Position numbers and translations under genes: made by a program. Shown piece by piece: positions 48,179 to 58,388 of a stretch of 64,000 nucleotides of DNA. Each line of letters begins with the position of its first letter. Position 1 is the first letter of the stretch. Origin of the DNA: Pseudomonadota bacterium (GTDB lineage Bacteria; Pseudomonadota; Gammaproteobacteria; Burkholderiales; Burkholderiaceae_C); assembly GCA_021799355.1 (NCBI GenBank), contig JAJZAQ010000011.1, positions 1 to 64,000 of the forward strand, given 5' to 3'. Under the pieces are notes generated by a model that did not search any database, was not told where the DNA came from, and saw only the letters and a program-made list of their open reading frames with translations.

Positions 48179-49741
48179 TCACTGCGGCAGGGTTTTGTCG
48201 ATCAGTCGATGTTGCGCGTGCTCCTGTTCGAGCGCGCGCAGCCGGGCGTCGATGATCGATGCCTCGAAATAATCCGCCCCCGGAGTCCGCTGCGCGATGC
48301 GGAGCTGCTCGATGGCCGCCTCGGTCTTGCCTTGCAGTGCATACGCCTCGGCGGTGGCGCGGTGTTGCGCGGCAAAGGCGCCGGCGGCGGCGTCGGCTTC
48401 GGCCAGGTTTTGCCATAGGGTGATGTCGTCTGGGTGGGCGACGGTTTGATCGCGCAGGAAGTTGCGTGCCGCAGTCGGATCGGGTTGGGCCAGCAGGCAG
48501 CGCGCGAGCAGGTGCAGCGCCGCAGTCGACTGCGGGAACTGCGCAAACAGCCGCCGCGCCGCGTCCAGCGCCTGCGCCGGTTGGGTCGCCAACAGCAGCT
48601 CGGCGTGCAACAGATCCAGCGGCAGGCGCTGGGCAGCGGGTTCGCCGGCGGCAGCGGCCTGCGCGCGCGCCAGCGCTGCCAACGCCGCGTCGTCGCGTTT
48701 GAGCCGCTGCAGCACCACGGCCTGCCCGTAGTCCCAGGCTGCCTGTTGCGCCACAAAGCCGGCTTTGTCGCTGGCAAAGCGCTGTTGTTCGCGCAGCAGG
48801 GCGTCGTGTGTCTGCGCCGTCAGCGCCCGCGCGCGGGCGTTCATCAGCCAGAACAGCAGGCTGTGATCGGGCGGCAGCGGCTTGTTGCCGCCGCGCGCCT
48901 GGGCGTCGGCGATGCGCTCGCTGGTCAGCGGGTGATCCTGCAAAAACGCGAACACATCGGCGTCGTCCAGACGCGACAGGGTCTGCAGCCGCAGCAGCAT
49001 GCTGGCCATGGCCTGCGGCGGGTATCCTGAATCGGCCAGCACTTCGGTGCCGGTGCGGTCGGCGTCGCGCTCGTTGGCGCGGGAGAATTTCAGATAGTTG
49101 CTCGCCGCGGCCGCCTGCCCGCCCATGGCCAGCCCCTGCGCCGCCTCGCCCTGGCCGGCCATTGCCGCGCCCAGTGCCAGGATGAGCGAGCCGATGCTCA
49201 GCAGCTTGTCTTTTCCCGCCTGCGCCAGACGCTGCGCGATGTGCCGCTGGGTGATGTGCGACATTTCATGCGCGAACACCGCGGCCACCTGGTCGTGCGA
49301 CTCGGCGTCGATCACCATGCCGGTGTGCACGCCGATCCAGCCGCCGGGCAAGGCGAAGGCGTTGAAGCTGCGGTCGCGCAGCAAAAAGACGTGAAACCGT
49401 TTGGGCGCCTCCATTTCCGCAGTGCGGCGTGCCGCCGGGGTCAGGCGGTCGACGATGGCCTGCAGATAGTCGCGCAGCAGGCTGTCGTGCAGGTACGCCG
49501 GTTCCTGGCGCATTTCGCGCATGATGATGTCGCCCAGGCGCTTTTCCTGCACCGAGGACAGGCCGCCCTGCGCCGGATCGCCCAGAGCCGGCAGGTTGCT
49601 GGCATACCCCGGATCGGGGTTGACGGCGGTTTGTGCCCAGACGGGAGGCGCCAGCAGGGCGGCGCAAGGCAGCAGGCACGCAGCCAGGCGCAGGCGCCGA
49701 AGTAGGCGGGGAGGGCAGCGGGACGGGCGGGGCGACACCAT
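48179..49741 (-). CDS. M48 periplasmic metalloprotease with TPR repeats (BepA-like)
   Basis: A 520-residue secreted zinc protease. A signal peptide ending VWAQ is followed by the M48 domain with AAVFAHEMSHITQRH (HExxH) and the third ligand in FSRANERDADRTG. C-terminal tetratricopeptide repeats follow. BepA-type proteases oversee assembly of outer-membrane proteins and LptD. The start at 49741 is well upstream of the signal core; the ORF track runs on into antisense of ptsI. Confidence 0.94.
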   Translation of the reverse strand: MVSPRPSRCPPRLLRRLRLAACLLPCAALLAPPVWAQTAVNPDPGYASNLPALGDPAQGGLSSVQEKRLGDIIMREMRQEPAYLHDSLLRDYLQAIVDRLTPAARRTAEMEAPKRFHVFLLRDRSFNAFALPGGWIGVHTGMVIDAESHDQVAAVFAHEMSHITQRHIAQRLAQAGKDKLLSIGSLILALGAAMAGQGEAAQGLAMGGQAAAASNYLKFSRANERDADRTGTEVLADSGYPPQAMASMLLRLQTLSRLDDADVFAFLQDHPLTSERIADAQARGGNKPLPPDHSLLFWLMNARARALTAQTHDALLREQQRFASDKAGFVAQQAAWDYGQAVVLQRLKRDDAALAALARAQAAAAGEPAAQRLPLDLLHAELLLATQPAQALDAARRLFAQFPQSTAALHLLARCLLAQPDPTAARNFLRDQTVAHPDDITLWQNLAEADAAAGAFAAQHRATAEAYALQGKTEAAIEQLRIAQRTPGADYFEASIIDARLRALEQEHAQHRLIDKTLPQ

Positions 49742-49800
49742 ATCAGCGCACAGACTTGCTGCTAGCCGCCGAGTTCCCTTGCGTGGTGCGCACGGCCGGG

Positions 49801-51552
49801 TCAGTTCAATGCCGCGAGCGCGGCCTGCAGCTCCTCCGGCTCGTAGGCGCGCAAGACCTGTTGCACCAGGGGGGCGAGTTTGTCGGTGTCGGCACGCAGG
49901 ACTTCCTGTTTGACCGCCAGGATCTGCGCCGGGTGCATGGAAAAGCTGCGCAGGCCCATGCCGAGCAGTAGGCGGGTGAGCGAGGGATCGCCGGCCATTT
50001 CGCCGCAGACGCTGACGTCCACCGTGCGCCCTTTCCACGCCGCGGCGCCGCGGGCCTGGGCGATGATCTGTGCCACGAGTTGCAGCACCGCCGGATGCAG
50101 CGGATCGTAGAGGTTGGAAACGCTTTCATCGGCGCGGTCGATCGCCAGGGTGTACTGCACCAGGTCGTTGGTGCCGACCGACAGAAAATCGAAATGGCGC
50201 AGAAACAGCGGCAGCGCCAGCGCGGCGCCGGGCACTTCGATCATCGCACCGACCTCCACCGGGCCGAACGCCGCGCCGCTGGCAGTCAGTTCGGCGCGCG
50301 CCTTGTCGAGCTCGGCGTAAATCTGCCGGATTTCGCTGGCGTGCGCCACCATCGGGATGAGGATTTTCAGCGGCCCCAGCGTGGCTGCACGCAGCAGTGC
50401 GCGCAACTGGATGCGGAACATCGCCGGGTCCGACAGGCTGTAGCGGATGGCGCGCAGCCCGAGCGCGGGGTTGAGGTGGGTGAATTCGCCGTCACGGTAG
50501 TCCTCGGCGTCGAACGGTTTGTCCGCCCCGATGTCGATGGTGCGGATGGTCACCGGCTTGCCCTGCATGGCGCGCAGCACCTGGCTGTAGGCGGCGTATT
50601 GTTCGTCTTCGCCCGGCAGGTCGCCGCCGCGGTTCATGAATAGGAACTCGGTGCGAAACAGCCCGATTCCGGCGGCGCCCGCATCCAGCGCCGCGGCGCA
50701 GTCCTGCGGCTGTTCGATGTTCGCCAGCAGTTCCACCGGCTCGGCGTTGAGCGTGCGTGCCGGGGTGAATTTCAGCCGCTTGAGTCGCTCACGCGCCAGC
50801 TGCGATTCCTGCTGCCGCAGACGGTAGTCGTCGAGAATGACGGGAGAGGGATCGACGATGAGCAGGCCGCTGTCGCCGTCGATGATCACCAGATCGTCCT
50901 GCCGGATCAGGCTGCCGGCCGAACGCGCGCCGACCACGGCGGGGATGTCCAGGCTGCGGGCGACGATGGCGGTGTGCGAGGTCTTGCCGCCCACGTCGGT
51001 GACGAAGCCCTTGAACACCCCGGTCTTGAACTGCAGCATGTCGGCCGGGGCGATGTCGTGGGCGATGAGTACCAGGTCGCCGTCGCCGCTGGCCGAACGC
51101 GCCAGCGCGGCGCTGCCCTGCAACGCGCGCAGCACCCGCTCGACCACCTGTTCGACGTCGGCGATGCGCTCGCGCAGGTAGGGGTCGTCCATTTCCTCGA
51201 AATTGCGCGAGATGACGTCGAGCTGCGCCGTCAGCGCCCACTCGGCGTTGTAGCGCCGCTGGCGGATCCAGGCGATGGTGTCATGCGCCATTTGCCGGTC
51301 GTCGAGCAGCATTTTGTGCACGTCGATGAACGCAGCCATTTCCGCCGGCGCGTCTGCGGGCAGGTCGGCCTTGAGGTTGTCCAGTTCGGCGCGCACCGCG
51401 CGGCGAGCGGCGCGCAGGCGCTCGATTTCCGCCTCTTCGCTGCCGGGGTCGATGAAGTAATGCGCCACGTCCAGCCGGGCCGAGGACAGGATGACGGCGC
51501 GGCCGATGGCCATGCCGCGCGAGACCGGAATGCCAAAGAGTTGGAGTGCCAT
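49801..51552 (-). CDS. ptsI: PTS enzyme I (phosphoenolpyruvate-protein phosphotransferase)
   Basis: A 583-residue EI that takes phosphate from PEP and passes it to HPr. The phosphorylated His is in TDVGGKTSHTAIVAR; the PEP-binding barrel includes GLFRTEFLFMNR, and the active-site Cys is in VSVCGEMAG. ptsH and the EIIA gene are 7.5 kb away on the same strand, where most Burkholderiales have all three together. Confidence 0.97.
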   Translation of the reverse strand: MALQLFGIPVSRGMAIGRAVILSSARLDVAHYFIDPGSEEAEIERLRAARRAVRAELDNLKADLPADAPAEMAAFIDVHKMLLDDRQMAHDTIAWIRQRRYNAEWALTAQLDVISRNFEEMDDPYLRERIADVEQVVERVLRALQGSAALARSASGDGDLVLIAHDIAPADMLQFKTGVFKGFVTDVGGKTSHTAIVARSLDIPAVVGARSAGSLIRQDDLVIIDGDSGLLIVDPSPVILDDYRLRQQESQLARERLKRLKFTPARTLNAEPVELLANIEQPQDCAAALDAGAAGIGLFRTEFLFMNRGGDLPGEDEQYAAYSQVLRAMQGKPVTIRTIDIGADKPFDAEDYRDGEFTHLNPALGLRAIRYSLSDPAMFRIQLRALLRAATLGPLKILIPMVAHASEIRQIYAELDKARAELTASGAAFGPVEVGAMIEVPGAALALPLFLRHFDFLSVGTNDLVQYTLAIDRADESVSNLYDPLHPAVLQLVAQIIAQARGAAAWKGRTVDVSVCGEMAGDPSLTRLLLGMGLRSFSMHPAQILAVKQEVLRADTDKLAPLVQQVLRAYEPEELQAALAALN

Positions 51553-51702
51553 GCCCCGATGGTAACGGCGCCCCGGCCGGTGTGAACGGCCAAAACCATG
51601 CCGGACGGCAAGGGGATCGCCAGCCGGCTAAGCTCCCAGCGGCTGCAGCGCTTTGCATGCAGCCCGTCCTTCAACGTTGGATTCCGCCAAAGGAGTTTCA
51701 TC

Positions 51703-52104
51703 ATGCACAAAATCGCACTCTCCCTGGCCCTGCTGGGCTTTGCCGTATCGCCGGCGTTCGCCGCTGCGCCCCACGAGATCAAGGTGGAGCTGGCAGCGCA
51801 AAACAATTCCGGTGAAACCGGCGATGCGCTGATCAAACCGCTGGGCAAGGGGATCGAAGTCATCGTCCACCTCAAGGGCGGTCCCAAGGGCGTGGCCCAG
51901 CCCGCTCACATCCACCCCGGCACCTGCGCCAACCTCAACCCGGTGCCGAAGTACCCGCTGCAAAACGTGGTCGACGGCAAGTCGGTGACCAAACTGCCCG
52001 ATGTCAGCATGGACGACCTGTTCAAGGAGCCGATGGCGATCAATGTGCATGAAAGCGCACAGGATCTGAAAAAATACGTGGCCTGCGGCGACATCAAAAA
52101 ATAA
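51703..52104 (+). CDS. Periplasmic HIHPGTC-motif protein (Cu/Zn-SOD-like fold suspected)
   Basis: A 133-residue secreted protein. Signal peptide ends PAFAA. The mature part has EIKVELAAQNNSGETGDA, a beta-strand pattern, AHIHPGTCANLNPVPKYPL and INVHESAQDLKKYVACGDIK. The two Cys could form a disulfide and the His residues a metal site, as in SOD-like or CHRD-like proteins. I recall related uncharacterised proteins, but function is unknown. AGGAG precedes the ATG at 51703. Transcribed opposite to its neighbours on the left. Confidence 0.8.
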   Translation: MHKIALSLALLGFAVSPAFAAAPHEIKVELAAQNNSGETGDALIKPLGKGIEVIVHLKGGPKGVAQPAHIHPGTCANLNPVPKYPLQNVVDGKSVTKLPDVSMDDLFKEPMAINVHESAQDLKKYVACGDIKK

Positions 52105-52191
52105 GCGGATGTCGCAGCGCACGATATTCAGGCTGCACGGGGCGCAGACACGGCGCCTCGTTGCGAGCTTGGGCTTGGGAGAAGGCAAAAC

Positions 52192-52671
52192 GTGATCACC
52201 CTGACCGACGTCGATTTGTCTCTGCCGGAACATGCAGATGCAGTGACCGGGCTGATCTCGCGCTATGCGCGCGATCCGATGGGTGGCGGGCAGGATCTGG
52301 CGGCGGATGTCAAGGCGGTGCTGGTGCAGCGCCTGCGCGCCCGCAGCGACTACGTCGGGGTGCTCGCCTTCGATGGCGCTGCCGCCGTCGGCCTGGTCAA
52401 CTGCTTCGAAGGCTTTTCCACCTTCCTGGCCAAGCCGCTGATGAACGTGCACGACGTGTACGTCGAGCCCGAGTATCGTGGGCAGGGATTGTCGCGGCGG
52501 ATGCTGCAGCGCGTCGAACACATCGCCCGCGCCCGCGGTTGCGGCAAGCTGACGCTCGAAGTGCTCGACGGCAACCTGCCGGCCATCTCCAGCTACCGCC
52601 GCTTCGGTTTCGAAACCTACGCCCTCGACCCGGCATACGGCCGCGCGCAGTTCTGGCAGAAAAAGCTGTAG
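52192..52671 (+). CDS. GNAT-family N-acetyltransferase
   Basis: A 159-residue acetyltransferase. Motif A for acetyl-CoA is VEPEYRGQGLSRRMLQRVE, followed by KLTLEVLDGNLPAISSYRRFGFETY. It starts with GTG at 52192 after GGAGAAGG. The substrate is unknown. It follows the HIHPGTC gene by 87 bases and may be co-transcribed. Confidence 0.92.
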   Translation: MITLTDVDLSLPEHADAVTGLISRYARDPMGGGQDLAADVKAVLVQRLRARSDYVGVLAFDGAAAVGLVNCFEGFSTFLAKPLMNVHDVYVEPEYRGQGLSRRMLQRVEHIARARGCGKLTLEVLDGNLPAISSYRRFGFETYALDPAYGRAQFWQKKL

Positions 52672-52748
52672 TCAGGCGCCGGCGCAGCCGCCCACCGCGG
52701 CACGGGTCAAGCCGACGACAAACCGCGGCGGCGGGGGTGGAAGCGACC

Positions 52749-53423
52749 TCAGAAGCGGTACACCACGCCGAGTTGCACGACCGGATACCACTGGAAGTTA
52801 TTCAGGTCTGACTGGAGCTTGGACTGCGCCGCGCGCACGTCGCTGGCCAGCTGCGGATTGCTCGCTGCCCCCGTTGCAGTGATGCTGGCTTTGGGACGGC
52901 CCTGGTACATCACGCCAAAGTCTGACGTGAAGTGCAGGCCTGCGCTGTCGCTGTTGTCCCCCCAGCCAAAACCGATGTAGGGCGCGACCGAATCAAAGCT
53001 GACATGCGCCGTGACCGATCCGGCCTGCGCAGCGGTATACGTGACACCGTTGAAGGTGAAGGTGCCATTCGTCGCCTGGCCGGTGAGATCGAACTTGTTG
53101 TCGTTGTAGAACAGGCCGCCGGTCAGTCGGAATGACCCGGCCCAGGGATGCCAATCCCCCAGCAAGCCGAGGTTGTTCAGTTTGAGATGCCCGTTGTAGT
53201 ACACCCCGTTGCTGGTGGTGTTGTAGCTGTAGTTCAGATAGCCAAAATTCAGGCGGGCATCGAATTTGTTGGGGACCAGGGTGAAGCCGACCTGAGGGCC
53301 ATAACCGAGGGTACCGACGGTCAGACCGGCGTCCACCTTGGACAGGCTGCCGTCGGCTGCATGGGCGGAAGTGGCAAAAATGCCGGTTGCGGCAAGAACC
53401 GCTGCAACGAATGCATTGCGCAT
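52749..53423 (-). CDS. Outer-membrane beta-barrel protein (OmpW-like)
   Basis: A 224-residue barrel: signal peptide ending SAHAA, then alternating hydrophobic strands rich in Gly, Tyr and Asn (FGYLNYSYNTTSNGVYYNGHLK, YIGFGWGDNSD) and a C-terminal VVYRF with terminal Phe. Substrate unknown. The leader contains a perfect inverted repeat and AT-rich DNA unlike the rest of the window, suggesting strong or regulated expression. CGGAG lies six bases before the ATG. Confidence 0.85.
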   Translation of the reverse strand: MRNAFVAAVLAATGIFATSAHAADGSLSKVDAGLTVGTLGYGPQVGFTLVPNKFDARLNFGYLNYSYNTTSNGVYYNGHLKLNNLGLLGDWHPWAGSFRLTGGLFYNDNKFDLTGQATNGTFTFNGVTYTAAQAGSVTAHVSFDSVAPYIGFGWGDNSDSAGLHFTSDFGVMYQGRPKASITATGAASNPQLASDVRAAQSKLQSDLNNFQWYPVVQLGVVYRF

Positions 53424-53450
53424 GAGAACTCCGATAGATGGATGAAATGA

Positions 53451-53476
53451 AGTGCATCAGCCGTGGCTGATGCACT
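53451..53476. repeat. Perfect 12-bp inverted repeat in the beta-barrel leader
   Basis: AGTGCATCAGCC, GT, then the exact complement GGCTGATGCACT. It lies 28 bases upstream of the barrel gene's start codon. It could be a protein operator or an mRNA 5' hairpin (11-bp stem) protecting or regulating the transcript. Confidence 0.75.
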
Positions 53477-53695
53477 GAAAATCTATCATGAGCTCAGAGA
53501 AATAACTAAGAAAAACTCATTTCACAGATGCTGATTCTACAAAATTGCAACAAAACTCGATTAAATAATCAACCGGATTGTGCAAAATTTCTTTTGTTTG
53601 GCGCGTGAATGTGAAATTTTTTGAGACGGCGGTTTGTGTTTCTTGATGCAGGAAAAACGGCTAACGATCCGCGTCGCAGCCATGCATGCGCCGAT
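53477..53695. other. AT-rich intergenic region
   Basis: Roughly 60 percent A+T where the rest of the window is about two-thirds G+C. It holds the palindrome TGAGCTCA and A/T runs on both strands. Several weak -10-like hexamers (for example TAGAAT and TAGATT on the minus strand) exist, but none has a convincing -35. No ORF. It probably carries the barrel promoter and the 3' end of the ABC operon. Confidence 0.6.
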
Positions 53696-54462
<767 letters not shown>

Positions 54463-54466
<4 letters not shown>

Positions 54467-55344
54467 GCCGATGGCTCCGGGCGTCTGCGCAGCAGCCGCG
54501 CCAGGCGCTGCAGCGGTGTGGGCCGCGGGTTGCGCGTGGCGCTGCGGCCAAAGTGCCGCTCGATGTAGAACTGGCCGATCGACAGCACGGTGGTGACGAT
54601 GAGATACCAGATGCTGGCCACCAGCAGCAGCGGGATGGTGCGGTAGTTGGCGGCGTAGATCAGCTGCACCGAATACAGCAGGTCGGTGACGGCGATCACG
54701 CTGACCAGCGAGGTGGTCTTGAGCATGGAAATCGCCTCGTTGCCGGTGGGCGGCACGATCACCCGCATGGCCTGCGGCAGCACGATGCGGCGCATGATCT
54801 GCAGCCGCGACATGCCCAGCGCCGCACCGGCCTCGCTCTGGCCTTCGTCGACCGAGACGATGCCTGCGCGCACGATTTCCGCCATGTACGCGCCTTCGTT
54901 CAGGCCGAGTGCGAGGATGGCGGCGACGAAGGGGCTGATGAGGTTGTTGGCGTCAAAGCTGAAATCGCCAAAGCCGATGCGCGGGTACAGCGCGGTGATG
55001 TTGAACCAGAACAGAATCTGCACCAGCACCGGCGTGCCGCGGAACAGCCAGATGTAAAACCAGGCGGCGCCGGCGATCATCGGGTTGAGCGACAGCCGCA
55101 TCACCGCCAGCAGCACCCCGAGGGCGATGCCGATGAGCATCGAAATCACCGTCAGCTCGATGGTCAGCCAGAGGCCATGCAGCACGCGGGTGGAAAAAAA
55201 GTACTCGCCGACCACGCCCCACTCGAAGCGCGGGTTGGTGACAAAGGAGTACAGCAGCGCCAGCCCGAGAATCAGGACGGCCGCGGCGGCAGCCCAGCGC
55301 CCGGGATGGCGTGCGGGAATGGCTTGGATGTCGTCTGGGCGCAT
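54463..55344 (-). CDS. Polar amino acid ABC transporter, permease
   Basis: A 293-residue HisM-type permease: five or six helices and the EAA loop ([24 protein letters not shown]). Only one permease gene is present, so it probably works as a homodimer. A 7-bp perfect inverted repeat lies between it and the binding-protein gene upstream. Confidence 0.93.
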
Positions 55345-55368
55345 GGCGCAAAGCCGCCGGGGCCGTCA

Positions 55369-55383
55369 GCCGCAGTCTGCGGC
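55369..55383 (-). repeat. Hairpin between binding-protein and permease genes
   Basis: GCCGCAG-T-CTGCGGC, a perfect dyad. In many ABC operons such a hairpin protects the abundant binding-protein mRNA and lowers downstream expression; that role is inference here. Confidence 0.4.
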
Positions 55384-55413
55384 GGCAGCGCTGGCAAGGG
55401 CGGCCGTTTGTTC

Positions 55414-56271
55414 TTATTGCACGGCAGGGTTGATCTGCGGCGTGGTGATCGCGCCCTGCTCGATGCCCCACTTCTTCAGGATCTTGGCGTACTCGCCATC
55501 GGCCATGATGGCCTTGACCGCCTGCAGCACCGGCTCGGCCAGCCCGCTGTTCTTCGGAATGGCAATGCCGTAGGGCGCCGAGTTGTACGGTTTGCCGGTC
55601 AGCTTGAACTGGCCGCGCGATTCCTTGACGATCCACGCCGCCACCGGCGAATCGGCCATGCCGACCTGCGCGCGTCCGCTGGCAATCGCCAGGTTGGCAC
55701 CGTTCTGGTCGGGGTAGACCTGCACGTCCACGCCCTTCTTGCCCGCGGCGACGCAGGCTTTGTTCTGCTTGGCGGCGTCGTCGGCCTGCACGGTGCCTTT
55801 TTCCACTGCCACGCTCATGCCGCACAGATTGTCCAGCGCGCCCACGGCCGGGCCACCCTGGGCCTTGACGTAAAACGAGGTGCCGGCGGTCAGATAGCTG
55901 ACGAAGTCGACCACCTCCTCACGTTTTTTGGTGATGGTGAACGACGACATGCTCATGTCGTACTTGCCCGACTGCAGCGCCGGGATGATGGTGTCGAAGC
56001 CGGCGTTGACGAACTGCGCCGTCACGCCGAGCTTTCTGGCGATGGCTTCACCCAGATCGACGTCGGCGCCGATGACGGTTTTGCCGTCCTTGGCGATGAA
56101 TTCCATCGGCGCGTAGGTCGCGTCGGCGGCGATGGTCAGATGGCCCTGCTGCTTGTATTTGGCCGGCAGCACGATGGCGGCGCTGGCGCTGCCAGCCAGC
56201 GTGGCGGCCAGCGTCAGGCAGGCGGCGGCAACCCCCAGGCGGGGGGAAAACAGACGGTTTGTGAACGGCAT
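55414..56271 (-). CDS. Amino acid ABC transporter, periplasmic binding protein
   Basis: A 285-residue family 3 solute-binding protein. A signal peptide ending GSASA is followed by HLTIAADATYAPMEF, the GADVDLGEAIARKLG helix and MSMSSFTITKKREEVVDFV. The ligand is probably a cationic or polar amino acid given the HisP-like ATPase. The start at 56271 has AAGGGGAA upstream. First gene of the ABC operon; the 199 bases before it contain TTGACT as a possible -35 without a matching -10. Confidence 0.94.
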   Translation of the reverse strand: MPFTNRLFSPRLGVAAACLTLAATLAGSASAAIVLPAKYKQQGHLTIAADATYAPMEFIAKDGKTVIGADVDLGEAIARKLGVTAQFVNAGFDTIIPALQSGKYDMSMSSFTITKKREEVVDFVSYLTAGTSFYVKAQGGPAVGALDNLCGMSVAVEKGTVQADDAAKQNKACVAAGKKGVDVQVYPDQNGANLAIASGRAQVGMADSPVAAWIVKESRGQFKLTGKPYNSAPYGIAIPKNSGLAEPVLQAVKAIMADGEYAKILKKWGIEQGAITTPQINPAVQ

Positions 56272-56470
56272 GGTGTTCCCCTTGGAAACGGAGTGTGGAC
56301 GTGCGGTTCGCCGCGGCGCCGGGAGCAGCCTGGCCGCGGACGGTCCGCCCGGGTGTTCGCCCCTGTGAGTCGCGCGAAATCTGGCCCGCAATGGTAGTCA
56401 AAAAATCCGGGAGCCCCTGCGGCGACGCTGGGCACGCAGGACGGCACGGCCAGCGTGCGGCGGCTCTGGC

Positions 56471-57571
56471 TCAGGCTGGCGGGCGGCCAAGCCAGATTTC
56501 GAAGCAGGCGCCGCCGGTGGATTGCGGCAGGCAGCGGGCGTCGCCGCCATGTTGCCGGGCGATGCGCCGCACCAGCGGCAGGCCCAGACCGGTGCCGTCG
56601 CCGCGTCCGGGCAGGCGGACGAACGGCTCGAAAATACGCTGCGCATCGGCAGCCGGCACTCCCGGCCCCTGGTCGCATACGCGCACGATGCCGCCGCCGT
56701 CGATTGCCGTGAGGCTGACCGTCGGCCGGGTGCCGGGGGCGTGGCGCCGCGCGTTGTCCAGCAGATTGCGCACCGCACGGCGCAGCAGCCTTTCGTCGGC
56801 CCGCAACGTCACCCAGTCGCCGTGCACCTCGACGTCAAAGCGTGCGGCCTCCTCGGCGACCAGGGCGAGCAGATCGACGTCGTCGAGTTGCAGCGCCTGG
56901 CCGGCGGCGGCGTCCAGCCGGCTGGCCAGCAGAATGTCGTCGATCAGCGCGTCCAGCTCGGCCAGATCGTGTTTGGCGGCGCGCAGCGCCACGTCGCGCG
57001 CTGCCGGCGGCACCGGCGCCGCCAGGGTTTCCAGACTCAGCCGCAGCCGCGTCAGCGGCGTGCGCAGTTCGTGCGAGGTGTAGGCCAGCAGCGATTTGTG
57101 GCTGAGCATGAGCGATTCGATCCGCGCCGCGGCGGTGTTGAAACTTTGCGCCAGCTGCGCCACCTCGTCGTTGCCCTGCACCGCCACGCGCGCGCGTAGA
57201 TCGCCTTCGCCCAGCGCCTGCACCCCTTGCTGCAGGTGTTCCAGCCGGCGGGTGAGGCGACGCATCAGCGGCAGGGTCACGGCGCTGACGGCCAGCGCCG
57301 ATAGCACCGCGCCGGTGAATGGCGACAGCAACAAATGCCGCCAGGGAGACGGCGCAATGCCTTGCGCGGCCATCATGGCGCGAAACATCGCATGGCGGAT
57401 TTCCGCCTGCTGCGGGTCGGAAAAAAACAGCCAGTGAAACAGCAGCGCCGAAACCAGCGCCTGCGCCAACAGCGCCAGGATCAGCGCCAGCCAGATGCGC
57501 GTCCACAGCCGGGAGCCGCCACGCTGCGGCGCGGCGGCATCGCCCGCGGCGGGCGGCGCGTCGTGCGCCAT
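56471..57571 (-). CDS. CpxA-like sensor histidine kinase
   Basis: A 366-residue membrane kinase. Two membrane helices flank a short periplasmic loop (about 45 residues, SDPQQAEIRHAMFRAMM), then a HAMP domain (MRRLTRRLEHLQQGVQALGEGDLRAR), H-box TSHELRTPLTRL, N-box RAVRNLLDNARRHAPG and G boxes DQGPGVP and GDGTGLGLPLVRR. The start could be GTG 57577, overlapping the regulator stop, or ATG 57571, which has GGAG at seven bases. Confidence 0.93.
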   Translation of the reverse strand: MAHDAPPAAGDAAAPQRGGSRLWTRIWLALILALLAQALVSALLFHWLFFSDPQQAEIRHAMFRAMMAAQGIAPSPWRHLLLSPFTGAVLSALAVSAVTLPLMRRLTRRLEHLQQGVQALGEGDLRARVAVQGNDEVAQLAQSFNTAAARIESLMLSHKSLLAYTSHELRTPLTRLRLSLETLAAPVPPAARDVALRAAKHDLAELDALIDDILLASRLDAAAGQALQLDDVDLLALVAEEAARFDVEVHGDWVTLRADERLLRRAVRNLLDNARRHAPGTRPTVSLTAIDGGGIVRVCDQGPGVPAADAQRIFEPFVRLPGRGDGTGLGLPLVRRIARQHGGDARCLPQSTGGACFEIWLGRPPA

Positions 57572-57573
57572 GC

Positions 57574-58323
57574 TCACGCTCCGTCCTGCGATTTGGTGAA
57601 TACATACCCGGCACCGCGCAGGGTGAGGATGCGGCGCGGATGACGCGGGTCGTCTTCGATGGCCGCGCGGATGCGGCTGATGTGCACGTCGATCGAGCGG
57701 TCGAAGGCATCGAGCGCTTCGCCCTTGACCATGCCGAGGAGGAATTCGCGCGTGAGCACCCGCCCCGGATGGCGGGCGAGCACGAGCAGCAGGTCGAACT
57801 GGTAGGCGGTCATCGGCCGGTCTTCGCCGTCGATGCGCGCCTGCCGCGCCGCCGGGTCGATTTCCAGACGGCCGAAGCGCAGCACCTGCCCGGCCTGCGG
57901 ATCGTGCGGCGACAGGCTGCCGGCACGGCGGCGGGTGATGGCGCGCAGCCGCGCCAGCAGTTCGCGCGGCTCGAACGGCTTGGTTAGATAGTCGTCGGCG
58001 CCGATTTCCAGGCCGATGACGCGGTCCAGCGGGTCGCCGCGCGCGGTGAGCATGAGCACGGGCAGATCGCTGTGCGTGCGCAGGCGGCGGCAGATGTCCA
58101 GACCGTCGCCGTCGGGCAGCATGAGGTCCAGCACCACGGCGTCGAACGCCGGGCCGTCGCCACGTCGCGGCTGCAGCTCGGCGTGCGCCTGTGCGGCGTT
58201 GGCGGCGTGCGTCACCTGCCAGCCGGCAGTGTGCAGAAAGTCGCTGATCTGCTGCGCCAGACGCAGATCATCTTCCACCAGCAGGAGCTGGCTCGACGGG
58301 GAGCGGGGGAATTGCGCGGCCAT
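57574..58323 (-). CDS. OmpR/CpxR-family response regulator
   Basis: A 249-residue regulator. The receiver domain has acidic VEDDLR, phosphoryl Asp in AVVLDLMLPDGDG and Lys in DYLTKPF; a winged-helix DNA-binding domain follows (FDLLLVLARHPGRVLTREFLL, DVHISRIRAAIEDDPRHPRRILTLRGAGYVF). It sits between the spy-like gene and the kinase, all co-directional. The start at 58323 has no good ribosome-binding site; GTG at 58338 is an alternative. Confidence 0.93.
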   Translation of the reverse strand: MAAQFPRSPSSQLLLVEDDLRLAQQISDFLHTAGWQVTHAANAAQAHAELQPRRGDGPAFDAVVLDLMLPDGDGLDICRRLRTHSDLPVLMLTARGDPLDRVIGLEIGADDYLTKPFEPRELLARLRAITRRRAGSLSPHDPQAGQVLRFGRLEIDPAARQARIDGEDRPMTAYQFDLLLVLARHPGRVLTREFLLGMVKGEALDAFDRSIDVHISRIRAAIEDDPRHPRRILTLRGAGYVFTKSQDGA

Positions 58324-58388
58324 GGGGGCAGGGGGCACGGGCCCGGCTGCCGGAAGGCGGCGGGCCCTGCGGCGTGGATCGAAACGGC

